This document shows, one piece after another, positions 39,041 through 47,543 of a stretch of DNA of 64,000 nucleotides. Below the pieces are notes generated by a model. The model saw only the letters and a list, made by a program, of their open reading frames with translations. It was not told where the DNA came from and made no database searches. The DNA is from Streptomyces violaceoruber (lineage in GTDB: Bacteria > Actinomycetota > Actinomycetes > Streptomycetales > Streptomycetaceae): contig JODI01000004.1 of the NCBI GenBank assembly GCA_000720805.1, forward strand, positions 186,001 through 250,000. The letters run 5' to 3'. The first letter of the stretch is position 1. Each line of letters starts with the position of its first letter. A program made the position numbers and the translations under genes.

Positions 39041-40270
39041 CTAGTCCGTCACCGCCTCGTGGACCAACCGCTTCAGGTCCGGGAACAGCGAGAGGGACTG
39101 CTTGGGCCGTAGCTGCGTCATGAACTGCACGGTCAGGTCCCGGCTCGGGTCGACCCAGAACGTCGTGGTGGCCACGCCGCTCCAGCCGAACGTGCCCGGG
39201 CCTGAGGGCGCCGCCGTGCGGGAGGGGTCGATCACGACCGAGACGCCGAGGCCGAAGCCGACGCCGTCGTTGCCGGGTTCGTCGTGCGCCGGTTTGCTGC
39301 CGACGGCGCGCAGATCGGCGCCGCCCGGAAGGTGGTTGGAGGTCATCAGGTCCACCGTCTCGGGGGCGAGGAGGCGGACCCCGTCGAGTTCGCCCCGGCG
39401 GCGCAGCAGCTCCATGAAGCGGTGGACGTCGTGCGCGGAGGCCACCATCCCACCGCTGCCGGACAGGAAGCGGGGCCGTCCGCGCAGCGGGAGGCCGGGG
39501 ATCGGCTCGATACCGCCGCCGTCGGCGTCGCCGTACAACTCGGCGAGCCTGCCCGCCTGTTCCGGGCTGACCTGGAACCCGGCGTCGGTCATTGCGAGCG
39601 GGCCGAAGATCCGCTCGGCGAAGAACGCGTCGAGCGGCTGCCCGGACACCACCTCGATGATCCGGCCCAGCACGTTGGAGGCGACCGAGTAGTTCCACTG
39701 CGTGCCCGGCTCGAACTGCAGTGGCAGGCTCGCGTACACCTCGACCGTCTCCGCCAGGGTGGTACCCGGCACCACCGACGACTCCAGCCCGGCCCGGCGG
39801 TAGAGGGCGTCGACGGGGTGGCTGTGGTAGAAGGCGAAGGTCAGGCCCGCGGTGTGGGTCATCAGGTGCCGCACCCTCATCGGCCCGTCGGCCGGCCGGG
39901 TCACCATGTCGGGGCCCGCCCCGCTGACGTACACGCGAGGCTCGGCGAACGCCGGGATGTGGCGTTCGACCGGGTCGTCCAGCGACAGCCGGCCCTCCTC
40001 CACCAGCAGCAGCGCGGCGACCGCGGTGACCGGTTTGGTCATGGAGTAGATCCGCCACAGGGTGTCGGCCTCGACGGGCAGGCCGGCCGCGAGGTCACGC
40101 CGCCCGTGGGTGGTGAGGTGGGCGACGCGTCCGCCCCGGGCGACAGCCACGAGGTAACCGGGCAGGCGGCCCTCGTCCACGTAGTGGGCGACGTGCTGGT
40201 CGAGACGGTCCAGCGCCTTCGCGTCCAGCCCGACCTCGCTCGGGTCCACCTCTTGCCGCAGCTGTCCCAT
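39041..40270 (-). CDS. Serine hydrolase of the beta-lactamase/EstB family
   Basis: A 409-residue hydrolase. It has SxxK as SMTK in WRIYSMTKPVTAVAALLLVEEG, YxN-type WNYSVASNVLGRIIEVVSG, MTHTAGLTFAFYH and a C-terminal FGWSGVATTTFWVDP in place of KTG. These are features of EstB-like esterases and lovastatin-hydrolase-like enzymes. ATG 40270 has GGAGG 6 nt upstream; ATG 40276 is an alternative. It has no signal peptide. It is related only in family to the other serine hydrolase near 16 kb. Confidence 0.85.
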   Translation of the reverse strand: MGQLRQEVDPSEVGLDAKALDRLDQHVAHYVDEGRLPGYLVAVARGGRVAHLTTHGRRDLAAGLPVEADTLWRIYSMTKPVTAVAALLLVEEGRLSLDDPVERHIPAFAEPRVYVSGAGPDMVTRPADGPMRVRHLMTHTAGLTFAFYHSHPVDALYRRAGLESSVVPGTTLAETVEVYASLPLQFEPGTQWNYSVASNVLGRIIEVVSGQPLDAFFAERIFGPLAMTDAGFQVSPEQAGRLAELYGDADGGGIEPIPGLPLRGRPRFLSGSGGMVASAHDVHRFMELLRRRGELDGVRLLAPETVDLMTSNHLPGGADLRAVGSKPAHDEPGNDGVGFGLGVSVVIDPSRTAAPSGPGTFGWSGVATTTFWVDPSRDLTVQFMTQLRPKQSLSLFPDLKRLVHEAVTD

Positions 40271-40334
40271 CGCCATCCTCCGTCGCGTTCGTCGAGGTGC
40301 GAACCGGCATACCCCGCCGGAACGGCCTCAGACA

Positions 40335-41723
40335 TCATCGTCGCGCAGGAACAGATGAACGGGACCCGGGATCCACATGATCGTCATCACTTCGCCCCCC
40401 GATCGCGACGGTGGAACGCCCCGGCAGCGCACCGCCCGCCACCGCACCGGCCAGGGCCACGGCGGCGAGGACCGTGAGCGGGAGCAGCCGCTCGCCCCCG
40501 GGCCCCATGAGCACGGTCGCGGCGGCCACGCCGAGCGTCGGCCCGACGTTCATCGCCGTCTGCTGCAGGCCGCCCGCCACACCGGCCGACTCGACGGCAC
40601 TGTGCCGTACGACGACATGGGTCGCCGCCACCATCACCGTGCCGAACCCGGCCCCCAGCAGCGCGAAGCCGGCGCACAGCGCGAGCGTGCCGGACGCCCG
40701 GGTCAGCAGCAGGATCCCGAGGGCCAGGACGACCATCGCGGAAACGGTGGTACGACGGGCGCCCGCGCGCCGCAGGAGTACGGCGCAGCCGGCCGCGGCG
40801 AGCACCATCAGCACCGCCAACGGCAGGCTGCGCAGAGCGCTCTGGAAGGAGTCGAGGCCGAGCGTGTACTGCAGGACGTACGTACTGGCGAACAGCGTGC
40901 CCGACAGGGCGGCCGAGGCGACGGTCAGGATGCCGAGCGCCGGGCCGACGGCCGGCGAGCCGACCACCTCCGGCGGGATCAGCGGCCTCGCCGCCCGGCG
41001 CTCGTGCCGGACGAAGGCGAGGCCCGTGCCCATCACCAGGGCGGTCTCTGCGGCCGTCGTCCAGCCGGGTTCCGGCAGGGTGACGAGGACGTGGACGAGC
41101 CCGGCGAGGGTCACCCCCAGCAGCAGGGCGCCGGGCAGGTCCAGGCGGGCGGGACGGGGCCGCGCCGGTGCCGGTCCGGGCACGACCAGCGCGAGCACAC
41201 CGAAGACGACGGCGGGCACCACACTGAGGAAGAACACGGCACGCCAGCCCGGACCGGCCACCAGCGCCCCGCCCACCAGGGGCCCCACGGCGGCCGCCAG
41301 CCCGATCGCCGCCGTGCGTACGGCGATCGGCCCCCGCAGCCGGTCGGCCGGGAACGCGGCGCGCAGCATCCCCAGCGTGGCGGGCTGCGCCAGCGCGCCG
41401 AACACACCCTGGACGACCCGCAGTCCGATCACCCAGCCGATTCCGGGCGCGAGCCCGATGCCCGCCGAGGCGGCACCGAAGCCGAGCATCCCGACGGCGA
41501 AGAGCCGCTGGTGTCCGTACCGGTCGCCGAGCCGTCCCGCGAACACCAACAGGCTCGCCACCGCGACGAGATAGCCGGTGCTGGTCCACTGGACCTGGCC
41601 GAAGGACGCGTCCAGATCGCGTTGCAGGGTGGGCTGCGCGACGGTGAGGACCGTGCCGTCCAGGGCGACGATCACGGCCCCGGCCACACTGCCCGCCAGC
41701 GTGAGACGCCGGTGACCGGTCAT
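40335..41723 (-). CDS. MFS efflux transporter, DHA2 (14-TM) type
   Basis: A 462-residue drug:H+ antiporter-like MFS protein. TM1 carries VALDGTVLTVAQPTLQRDL, then WTSTGYLVAVASLLVFAGRLGDRYGHQRLF (motif A) and the antiporter motif C region GPLVGGALVAGPGWRAVFFLS. ATG 41723 overlaps the stop of the TetR gene (ATGA), so the regulator and pump form an operon. The likely role is export of a toxic compound recognised by the TetR protein. Confidence 0.88.
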   Translation of the reverse strand: MTGHRRLTLAGSVAGAVIVALDGTVLTVAQPTLQRDLDASFGQVQWTSTGYLVAVASLLVFAGRLGDRYGHQRLFAVGMLGFGAASAGIGLAPGIGWVIGLRVVQGVFGALAQPATLGMLRAAFPADRLRGPIAVRTAAIGLAAAVGPLVGGALVAGPGWRAVFFLSVVPAVVFGVLALVVPGPAPARPRPARLDLPGALLLGVTLAGLVHVLVTLPEPGWTTAAETALVMGTGLAFVRHERRAARPLIPPEVVGSPAVGPALGILTVASAALSGTLFASTYVLQYTLGLDSFQSALRSLPLAVLMVLAAAGCAVLLRRAGARRTTVSAMVVLALGILLLTRASGTLALCAGFALLGAGFGTVMVAATHVVVRHSAVESAGVAGGLQQTAMNVGPTLGVAAATVLMGPGGERLLPLTVLAAVALAGAVAGGALPGRSTVAIGGRSDDDHVDPGSRSSVPARR

Positions 41724-42301
41724 ACGGCGGCCTCCGGGCCGAGGTGCGCGTCCAGCGCGGACCGCAGCAGCGGTACGAAGTCGTCGGCGCCCGTGGCGAG
41801 TGGGAGGCTTCCCCAGCCCCACAGCTGGGCGATGCCGTGCAGGTTCGCCCACAACGCGCCCGCCACCAGCCGGGCGTCCGCATCCGGGCGGACCCGGCCG
41901 ACCAGCTCCACCAGGCCCCCGAACAACGGCAGGCTGGTGTCCCGCAGCCCCAAGTGGCCGGTCTCCAGCAGGTCATGGCGGAACATCAGCTCGTACATGC
42001 CGCGGTTGCCCAGCGCGAACTCCAGATAGCGGCGGCCCAGCGTGGCCAGTTGCGCGCGTGGGCTCGCCGTACCGTCACCGATCGCCTCCGCCGCCCGGGC
42101 CGCCAGGGCGTCGAAGCCGCGGCGGGCGATGGCGGACAGCAGTTCCAGGTGAGTGGGGAAGTAGCGGCGCGGCGCCCCGTGGGAGACGCCGGCCCGGCGC
42201 GCGATCTCCCGCAGGGTCAGCGCCTGGGCGCCCTCCCGGGTGACCAGATCCACTCCGACGTCCACCAGGCGGGCACGCAGCCCCGACTCGGGTTCATCCA
42301 T
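41720..42301 (-). CDS. TetR-family repressor of the adjacent efflux gene
   Basis: A 193-residue TetR regulator. The helix-turn-helix is visible as LTLREIARRAGVSHGAPRRYFPTHLELLSAIA (residues about 30-61). The C-terminal ligand domain belongs to the WHG-type group (WANLHGIAQLWGWG). I prefer ATG 42301; GTG 42307 is in frame. Two perfect palindromes lie directly at and before the start, so it very likely represses itself, the MFS pump and perhaps the divergent flavin/F420-binding protein gene. Confidence 0.88.
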   Translation of the reverse strand: MDEPESGLRARLVDVGVDLVTREGAQALTLREIARRAGVSHGAPRRYFPTHLELLSAIARRGFDALAARAAEAIGDGTASPRAQLATLGRRYLEFALGNRGMYELMFRHDLLETGHLGLRDTSLPLFGGLVELVGRVRPDADARLVAGALWANLHGIAQLWGWGSLPLATGADDFVPLLRSALDAHLGPEAAV

Positions 42302-42336
42302 AGACACTGTCTACCACGCCGCGTAGACAGTGTCTA
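42301..42336. promoter_or_regulatory. Twin TetR operators
   Basis: TAGACACTGTCTA (42301-42313) and TAGACAGTGTCTA (42324-42336) are each 6-bp inverted repeats around one base, and they are exact reverse complements of each other. Their centres are 23 bp apart, close to two helical turns, so both dimers would sit on the same face. They lie between the TetR gene and the divergent PPOX-family gene. Confidence 0.85.
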
Positions 42337-42397
42337 CCGACTGTGGATCCGACCCCTGTCAGGAATGCGCGAGCCCTTCGGGCCGGTTGATCCAGGC

Positions 42398-42847
42398 ATG
42401 ACTCACGACGCGACTCAGGACGCACTGCTCGGGCTGCTCTCCCGGGGCCACGGCGGGGTGCTGGTCACCCTCAAGAGCGACGGCCGGCCCCAGCTGTCGA
42501 ACGTCAGCCACGCCTACTACCCGGACGAGCGCATCATCCGGGTCTCGATCACCGACGACCGTGCCAAGACCCGCAATCTGCGGCGCGACCCCCGTGCGTC
42601 GTACCACGTCACCAGCCCTGACCGGTGGGCGTACACGGTCGCCGAGGGCACGGCCGACCTCTCGCCCGTGGCGGAGGACCCGCACGACGCGACGGTGGAG
42701 GAACTCGTCCGGCTCTACCGCGACGTCCTGGGCGAGCATCCCGACTGGGACGACTTCCGCGCCGCCATGGTCCGCGACCGCCGACTGGTGCTGCGACTGG
42801 GAGTGGAGCGGGCTTACGGGATTCCCGAGAGGGCCGACAGGGGCTGA
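42398..42847 (+). CDS. PPOX-class (pyridoxamine oxidase-like, F420-dependent) protein
   Basis: A 149-residue split-barrel flavin/F420-binding protein. It has GHGGVLVTLKSDGRPQLSNV, RVSITDDRAKTRNLRRDPRASYHV and YTVAEGTADLS, the pattern of F420H2-dependent reductases and biliverdin-reductase-like proteins in actinobacteria. It is divergent from the TetR-MFS pair with the twin operators in between, so it may be co-regulated and take part in detoxification. The substrate is unknown. Confidence 0.8.
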   Translation: MTHDATQDALLGLLSRGHGGVLVTLKSDGRPQLSNVSHAYYPDERIIRVSITDDRAKTRNLRRDPRASYHVTSPDRWAYTVAEGTADLSPVAEDPHDATVEELVRLYRDVLGEHPDWDDFRAAMVRDRRLVLRLGVERAYGIPERADRG

Positions 42848-42876
42848 CCTCCCGCGGTTCGAGGCCGCCCTCAGTC

Positions 42877-43794
42877 TCAGTCTCGGTCTCCGTGCTCCTG
42901 CCCGCGCCCGCGCCCGTGCCCGTTCGCGGAGCGTGCCTCGAGCGCCCGCAGGACCGCCGCCATGTCCTCGCCGCCGTGGCCCGACGCCACGGTCTCCTCG
43001 AACAGTGCGTGGCACACGTCGAGCAGGGGTGAGGCGAGGCCGGTCCGGCGGGCGGCCTCGGCGATCAGCCGGTTGTTCTTCAGTACGTCGTGGGCGGCGG
43101 CCTGCACCGTGAAGTCGCGGTCCAGCAGCTTGGGCGCCTTCATCCGGGAGACGGCGCTGGCCATCGGACCCGCGTCCAGGACGTCCAGGAACAGCCGTCG
43201 GTCCAGGCCCTGTCGTTCGGCGAAGTGGAACGCCTCGGTGAGGCCGGTGACCTGCGTGATCAGGAAGAGGTTCACCGACAGCTTCATGAGCAGGGCGTTC
43301 GGCGCGGGTCCGCAGACGAACGTCTCCCGGCACACCGGTGCGAGCAGCGGGCGTACGACCGTCACGGCGTCCCGCGCTCCGGCCAGCATCCCCACCAGCT
43401 GACCGTTCCGCGCCGGTACTCGGGAGCCGGAGACGGGTGCCTCGACGTAGCGTCCGCCCGCCGTGCGGATGTCGGACTCCAGGGTCTGCGAGTACTCGGG
43501 CGAGGTCGTGCCCATGTGGACGATGACGCGTCCGCGGACCCGCTCGGCGAAGTGCGGGGTGCCGCGGCCCAGGACGGTGTCGACGGCGAGGCCGTCGGCC
43601 AGCATCAGGAGGACGACGTCCGTCCGCGCGAACACCTCTGCGGGTCCGCCCGCCACCTCGGCACCGGCCGCGCGCAGCGGCTCGGAGCGTGTGGGTGTGC
43701 GGTTCCACACCACCAGGGGTGTTCCGGAACGGGCCAGTCGCAGCGCCATGGGCTGTCCCATGATGCCGAGTCCGATGAAGCCGACGTGCCGCAC
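42877..43794 (-). CDS. NAD(P)-dependent beta-hydroxyacid dehydrogenase-type oxidoreductase
   Basis: A 305-residue member of the 3-hydroxyisobutyrate dehydrogenase family. The Rossmann motif is [21 protein letters not shown], then [12 protein letters not shown], the substrate motif [19 protein letters not shown] and the catalytic Lys in [10 protein letters not shown]. It could be a 3-hydroxyisobutyrate, tartronate-semialdehyde or imine reductase. It is divergent from a TetR gene, with two clear operators just upstream of its start. The C-terminal tail is Gly-Arg-His-rich. Confidence 0.85.
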   Translation of the reverse strand: MRHVGFIGLGIMGQPMALRLARSGTPLVVWNRTPTRSEPLRAAGAEVAGGPAEVFARTDVVLLMLADGLAVDTVLGRGTPHFAERVRGRVIVHMGTTSPEYSQTLESDIRTAGGRYVEAPVSGSRVPARNGQLVGMLAGARDAVTVVRPLLAPVCRETFVCGPAPNALLMKLSVNLFLITQVTGLTEAFHFAERQGLDRRLFLDVLDAGPMASAVSRMKAPKLLDRDFTVQAAAHDVLKNNRLIAEAARRTGLASPLLDVCHALFEETVASGHGGEDMAAVLRALEARSANGHGRGRGQEHGDRD

Positions 43795-43826
43795 GGCGTA
43801 CCGCCTGTCCGAGGTGGAGCGCTGCC

Positions 43827-43869
43827 TATGACAGCGGTCATAGTAGTGCGCGTTATGACGGCGGTCATA
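43827..43869. promoter_or_regulatory. Twin operators for the divergent TetR/oxidoreductase pair
   Basis: TATGACagcgGTCATA (43827-43842) and TATGACggcgGTCATA (43854-43869) are perfect 6-4-6 palindromes with centres 27 bp apart. They lie between the divergent starts of the oxidoreductase (43794) and the TetR regulator (43905). Confidence 0.85.
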
Positions 43870-43904
43870 GGGTGGCGGTACAGATCGGTGCGAGGAGGTC
43901 GAGG

Positions 43905-44561
43905 ATGGCGGAGTTTGCCCACGGGCCGCGCGAGCGGATGGTCTTCAGCGCGGCCCAGCTCATCCGCCGTGACGGCGTCACCGCGACCGGCATGCGGGAC
44001 GTCGCCGCGCACGCGGGGGCGCCCCGGGGCTCCCTCCAGCACTACTTCCCCGGCGGCAAGGAACAGCTCGTCAACGAGGCCGTCGACTGGGCGGGCCGCT
44101 ACGCCGGCAAGCGCGTCGCCCGCTTCCTGGCGGGGCTGGCGACGCCCACGCCCAGCGGGCTGTTCGCGGCGATGGTGCGGCAGTGGACCGACGAGTACGG
44201 CACGGAGGGTTTCGCCGCGGGCTGCCCGGTCGCGGCGGCGACCGTCGACTGCGCCGAGTCCGTCACCTCCACCCGCGAGGCCGCGGCCACCGCCTTCGCC
44301 ACGTGGACCGGACCGGTCGCCCGGGCCCTGACCGACATGGGCGTCCCGTCCGACCGCGCGGAACCCCTCGCCACGCTGATGATCAGCGCCCTGGAGGGAG
44401 CGATCCTGATCGCCCGAGCCGAGCAGGACGTCCGGGCCTTGACGACCGTGACCCGGGAGCTGGGGCCGCTGCTCGACGCGGCGGTGAAGGCGGAGGGTGA
44501 GGAAGGGGGGCGGTCCGCAGGCCCGGGGCCCAAGGACCAGGACTCGATGAGGACGCCATGA
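43905..44561 (+). CDS. TetR-family regulator (LmrA/YxaF type)
   Basis: A 218-residue TetR regulator with [35 protein letters not shown] (residues about 25-56) and C-terminal [14 protein letters not shown], which is characteristic of the LmrA/YxaF group. GGAGG lies 6 nt before ATG 43905. It probably represses itself and the divergent oxidoreductase through the two TATGAC palindromes. LmrA-type proteins usually sense flavonoids or drugs; the ligand here is unknown. Confidence 0.88.
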   Translation: MAEFAHGPRERMVFSAAQLIRRDGVTATGMRDVAAHAGAPRGSLQHYFPGGKEQLVNEAVDWAGRYAGKRVARFLAGLATPTPSGLFAAMVRQWTDEYGTEGFAAGCPVAAATVDCAESVTSTREAAATAFATWTGPVARALTDMGVPSDRAEPLATLMISALEGAILIARAEQDVRALTTVTRELGPLLDAAVKAEGEEGGRSAGPGPKDQDSMRTP

Positions 44562-44609
44562 GAACTCCACGACGACTGGATTGTCAGTGGTGCGCAGTAC
44601 GGTCCTTGC

Positions 44610-45047
44610 ATGGCACCCGTCATCGACCTCACCCTTGACTGCTCGGACGCACGGCGCCTCGCCGCCTTCTGGAAGACCGCCCTGGGATACGTCGACGAGC
44701 CACCACCGGCTCCCTTCGAAACCCGTGAGGAGTGGTTCGCCAGTTTGGCTCTGCCGGAGGACGACTCGGTGGACGACGGCGCCTGGCTCTGCGACCCCGA
44801 CGGCGTCGGCCCCCGCCTGTCCCTCCTGAAGGTTCCTGAGCCCAAGACGGCCAAGAACCGCCTGCACATCGACATCCGCGTACCGGGCCACGGCAGTCCC
44901 GAGGAGCGGTGGGTGCGGATCAGAGCGGAGGCCGGGCGGCTGGTGAAGGCGGGCGGTGCCGTTCTGGAGGAGGTCGACGGGCACCACGTCGTGATGGCCG
45001 ACCCGGAGGGCAACGAGTTCTGCGTGGCGGCGGCCTCCCGTTCCTGA
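44610..45047 (+). CDS. VOC-family (glyoxalase/bleomycin resistance-like) protein
   Basis: A 145-residue single VOC-fold protein of the actinobacterial glyoxalase-like group. It has VIDLTLDCSDARRLAAFWKTALGY at the N-terminus, RLHIDIRVPG and VMADPEGNEFCVA at the C-terminus. The metal-ligand positions are only partly conserved. It could be a drug-binding or isomerase-type protein. It is the last gene before a duplicated segment and terminator. Confidence 0.8.
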   Translation: MAPVIDLTLDCSDARRLAAFWKTALGYVDEPPPAPFETREEWFASLALPEDDSVDDGAWLCDPDGVGPRLSLLKVPEPKTAKNRLHIDIRVPGHGSPEERWVRIRAEAGRLVKAGGAVLEEVDGHHVVMADPEGNEFCVAAASRS

Positions 45048-45087
45048 TCGGCGGGGGCGCGGCCTCCCCTTCCTGATCGGCAGGGGC
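45030..45087. repeat. 29-bp tandem duplication across the VOC gene stop codon
   Basis: Copies at 45030-45058 and 45059-45087 differ at two positions. The VOC gene stop (45045-45047) is inside the first copy; the second copy runs into the terminator. Confidence 0.85.
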
Positions 45088-45104
45088 GGCGGCCGCCCCT
45101 GCCG
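45078..45104. terminator. Terminator between the VOC and MHS transporter genes
   Basis: An 11-bp stem (45078-45088 with 45094-45104) and 5-nt loop between two convergent genes. Confidence 0.75.
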
Positions 45105-45153
45105 TGCCCCGGGCGCCGTCGCGGCAGCCAGGGGCACGCGCGCGGGGCAGCGC

Positions 45154-46494
45154 TCAGGCCGACACCGTCTCCGGCTGGGCCGACGCACGGGAGCCGTGCT
45201 CGCCGAGCCGCTCCGTCGGCACCTTGTGGGTCTCCCGGGCCGAGAGCACCGCGATCACCGGCGGCACGCACAGGGCCGCCGTGAACAGTGCGACCGCCGA
45301 CCAGTCGTCGCCGTCGGGGCCCGCGATCTGCGCCGCGAAGGTCACCGCGAACCCGGCCACGGCGAAGCCGATCTGGGTGCCGATGGCCATGCCGGACAGC
45401 CGGACCGGGGTCGTGAACATCTCGCCGTAGAAGGACGGCCACACGCCGTTCGCGGCGCTGTAGACGACGCCGAAGGCCACGATGCCCAGGACGAGAGTCA
45501 GGCCGTAGTTGCCGGTGGAGATCGCCCATAGGTAGGCGAACATCGCCACGGCGCTGCCGGCCGCGCCGATCAGGTACACCGGGCGGCGGCCGATGCGGTC
45601 CGAGAGGGTGGCCCACAGGGGGATCGCGGCGAGCGCGACGACGTTGGCCAGTGCGCCCACCCACAGCATCGAGGACCGGGACATGCCGACCGAGTCGCTG
45701 GTGGCGTACGACAGCGCCCACACCGTGAAGATCGTGCTGACCGAGGCGACGAGGGCGCCCGCGATCACCCGCAGGACGTCCGCCCAGTGCTCGCGCATCA
45801 GGATCATCAGCGGCAACCGGACGACTCCGTCCGAGGCGGCCTGCTGCGTGAAGGCCGGGGTCTCCTCCAGGCGGCGGCGGATGACGAAGCCGACCACGGC
45901 TACCGCGACGCTCATCCAGAACGGCACCCGCCAGCCCCAGGACAGCAGTTGGTCGTCGGGCAGCGCCGCGACGGGGATGAAGACGAGGGTGGCGAGCAGC
46001 TGCCCGCCCTGCGTGCCGCTGAGGGTGAAACTGGTGAAGAAGCCGCGCCGGTTCGGCGGCGCGTGCTCCAGCGTCATGGAGTTGGCGCTGGCCTGCTCAC
46101 CGGCCGCCGAGATGCCCTGCAGCACCCGGCACAGCACCAGCAGGACCGGGGCGAGCGTGCCGACCTGGCCCCGGGTGGGCAGGCAGCCGATGAGGAACGT
46201 CGACAGGCCCATCAGGATCAGCGTGAAGACCATGATCTTCTTGCGGCCGAGCTTGTCGCCGAAGTGCCCGAGGAAGAGCGCGCCCACCGGACGCGCCGCG
46301 TACGCCACGCCGAACGTGGCCAGCGACAGCAGGGTCGCGGTGGCCGGGTCGGACTCGTCGAAGAAGACGTCGGGGAAGATCAGCGCGGCGGCGCTGCCGT
46401 AGATGAAGAAGTCGTAGTACTCCAGGGCGCTGCCGATCCAGGCCGCCAGGGCGGCTTTTTTCGGCTGGCCGACAGGTGCGGCGGGGACGGACAC
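45154..46494 (-). CDS. MHS-family MFS transporter, probable shikimate/quinate uptake
   Basis: A 446-residue metabolite:H+ symporter. It has the family start AAWIGSALEYYDFFIYGSAAALIFPDVFF, motif A LGHFGDKLGRKKIMV and SAAGEQASANSMTLEHAPPNRRG. MHS members include ShiA (shikimate), ProP and KgtP. Because shikimate dehydrogenase and QsuB-like genes lie just beyond its TetR neighbour, the predicted substrate is shikimate or quinate. It starts with GTG. The 228 bp upstream carry an 11-bp tandem repeat and a palindrome, so it has its own regulated promoter. Confidence 0.85.
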   Translation of the reverse strand: MSVPAAPVGQPKKAALAAWIGSALEYYDFFIYGSAAALIFPDVFFDESDPATATLLSLATFGVAYAARPVGALFLGHFGDKLGRKKIMVFTLILMGLSTFLIGCLPTRGQVGTLAPVLLVLCRVLQGISAAGEQASANSMTLEHAPPNRRGFFTSFTLSGTQGGQLLATLVFIPVAALPDDQLLSWGWRVPFWMSVAVAVVGFVIRRRLEETPAFTQQAASDGVVRLPLMILMREHWADVLRVIAGALVASVSTIFTVWALSYATSDSVGMSRSSMLWVGALANVVALAAIPLWATLSDRIGRRPVYLIGAAGSAVAMFAYLWAISTGNYGLTLVLGIVAFGVVYSAANGVWPSFYGEMFTTPVRLSGMAIGTQIGFAVAGFAVTFAAQIAGPDGDDWSAVALFTAALCVPPVIAVLSARETHKVPTERLGEHGSRASAQPETVSA

Positions 46495-46539
46495 GGCGTG
46501 CTCCTTCGAAGGGACTCCACGGTAGGCGGAGTGAGCGGA

Positions 46540-46583
46540 GACAGGGCGCGGACAGGGCGGGGACAGAGCGGAGACAGGGCGGA
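46540..46583. repeat. 11-bp tandem repeat (4 copies) upstream of the MHS transporter
   Basis: The unit gacagggcggg, with small variations, is repeated at 46540, 46551, 46562 and 46573. The period equals about one helical turn. It lies between the putative operator and the start codon, so it would be in the 5' leader. Confidence 0.8.
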
Positions 46584-46623
46584 GGGGAGGCGCAGGGGAG
46601 ACAGACCGGATCGCGGCTAATTA

Positions 46624-46634
46624 ACCCACTGGGT
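46624..46634. promoter_or_regulatory. Palindrome in the MHS transporter promoter
   Basis: ACCCA-C-TGGGT is a 5-1-5 palindrome in the AT-rich stretch 46619-46640, upstream of the MHS gene and downstream of the TetR gene. It is a likely TetR operator. Confidence 0.55.
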
Positions 46635-46722
46635 AGTTAGTGGCGGTGGGTGGGATGTTGCGCCGACGTTTCCCGGGTGTCAAGGGGTCGCGCCGAAGGA
46701 GCCGCCCGCCCCGGAGGGGGTC

Positions 46723-47388
46723 TCAGTCCGCCGCGCGCTCCGCCGTCAGGTACGCGATCACCATGTCGCCGAGCATCGCGCGGTAGTGCTCGCGCTGCGC
46801 GGGATCGACCAGGTCACGGCCGAACAGGGCGCCGAACGTGTGCCGGTTGGCGACCCGGAAGAAGCAGAACGAGCTGATCATCGCGTGCAGGTCGACCGCG
46901 TCCACGTCGGCCGTGAACAGCCCCGACTCCTGCCCCGACGCCAGGATCCGGCTGATCACGTCGAGCGCGGGCGAGCTGAGCCTGCCCAGCTTCTCCGAGG
47001 CCGCGATGTGCTCCGCCCCGTGGATGTTCTCGATGCTGACCAGGCGGATGAAGTCCGGGTGCTGCTCGTGGTGGTCGAAGGTGACCTCGGCCAGCCGCCG
47101 GATGGCCGCGACCGGGTCCAGGTGCTCCACGTCGAGCTGCTGCTCGGCCTCGCGGATCACGGCGTACGCCCGCTCCAGGACGGCTGTGAACAACTGCTCC
47201 TTGCCGCCGAAGTAGTAGTAGATCATCCGCTTGGTGGTGCGGGTGCGGGCGGCGATCTCGTCGACCCGGGCCCCGTCGAAGCCGGCCCGGGCGAACTCCT
47301 GCGTGGCCACGTCGAGGATCTCGGCCTGGGTGCGGGCGGCGTCACGGATCCGCCCGTTCGGTCGTGCCGGTTCTTCGACGCTGGTCAT
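46723..47388 (-). CDS. TetR-family regulator of the shikimate/quinate module
   Basis: A 221-residue TetR protein with HTH ARVDEIAARTRTTKRMIYYYFGGKEQLFTAVLE (residues about 41-73) and a TetR_C-type ligand domain (FIRLVSIENIHGAEHI). It lies between the MHS transporter and the divergent shikimate dehydrogenase gene and so probably controls both. The 155-bp divergent region holds gtac repeats (47504-47507 and 47514-47517) around ACTAGT. In Corynebacterium the comparable qsu genes are controlled by a LysR regulator, so TetR control here is a difference. Confidence 0.85.
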   Translation of the reverse strand: MTSVEEPARPNGRIRDAARTQAEILDVATQEFARAGFDGARVDEIAARTRTTKRMIYYYFGGKEQLFTAVLERAYAVIREAEQQLDVEHLDPVAAIRRLAEVTFDHHEQHPDFIRLVSIENIHGAEHIAASEKLGRLSSPALDVISRILASGQESGLFTADVDAVDLHAMISSFCFFRVANRHTFGALFGRDLVDPAQREHYRAMLGDMVIAYLTAERAAD

Positions 47389-47543
47389 CGGGTTCCTTCG
47401 GGCAAGGGGCCAGTGCCGCAGATTGTATGAGGCGGGCCCTCGCGCCGGTCCGGGATTCCCCGCCGAGGTCTTCCCGTGGCCCCTCCCTGCTGGTATAGCT
47501 AACGTACTAGTTCGTACATTGTGAGCCGCTCAGGAGGACCTCG

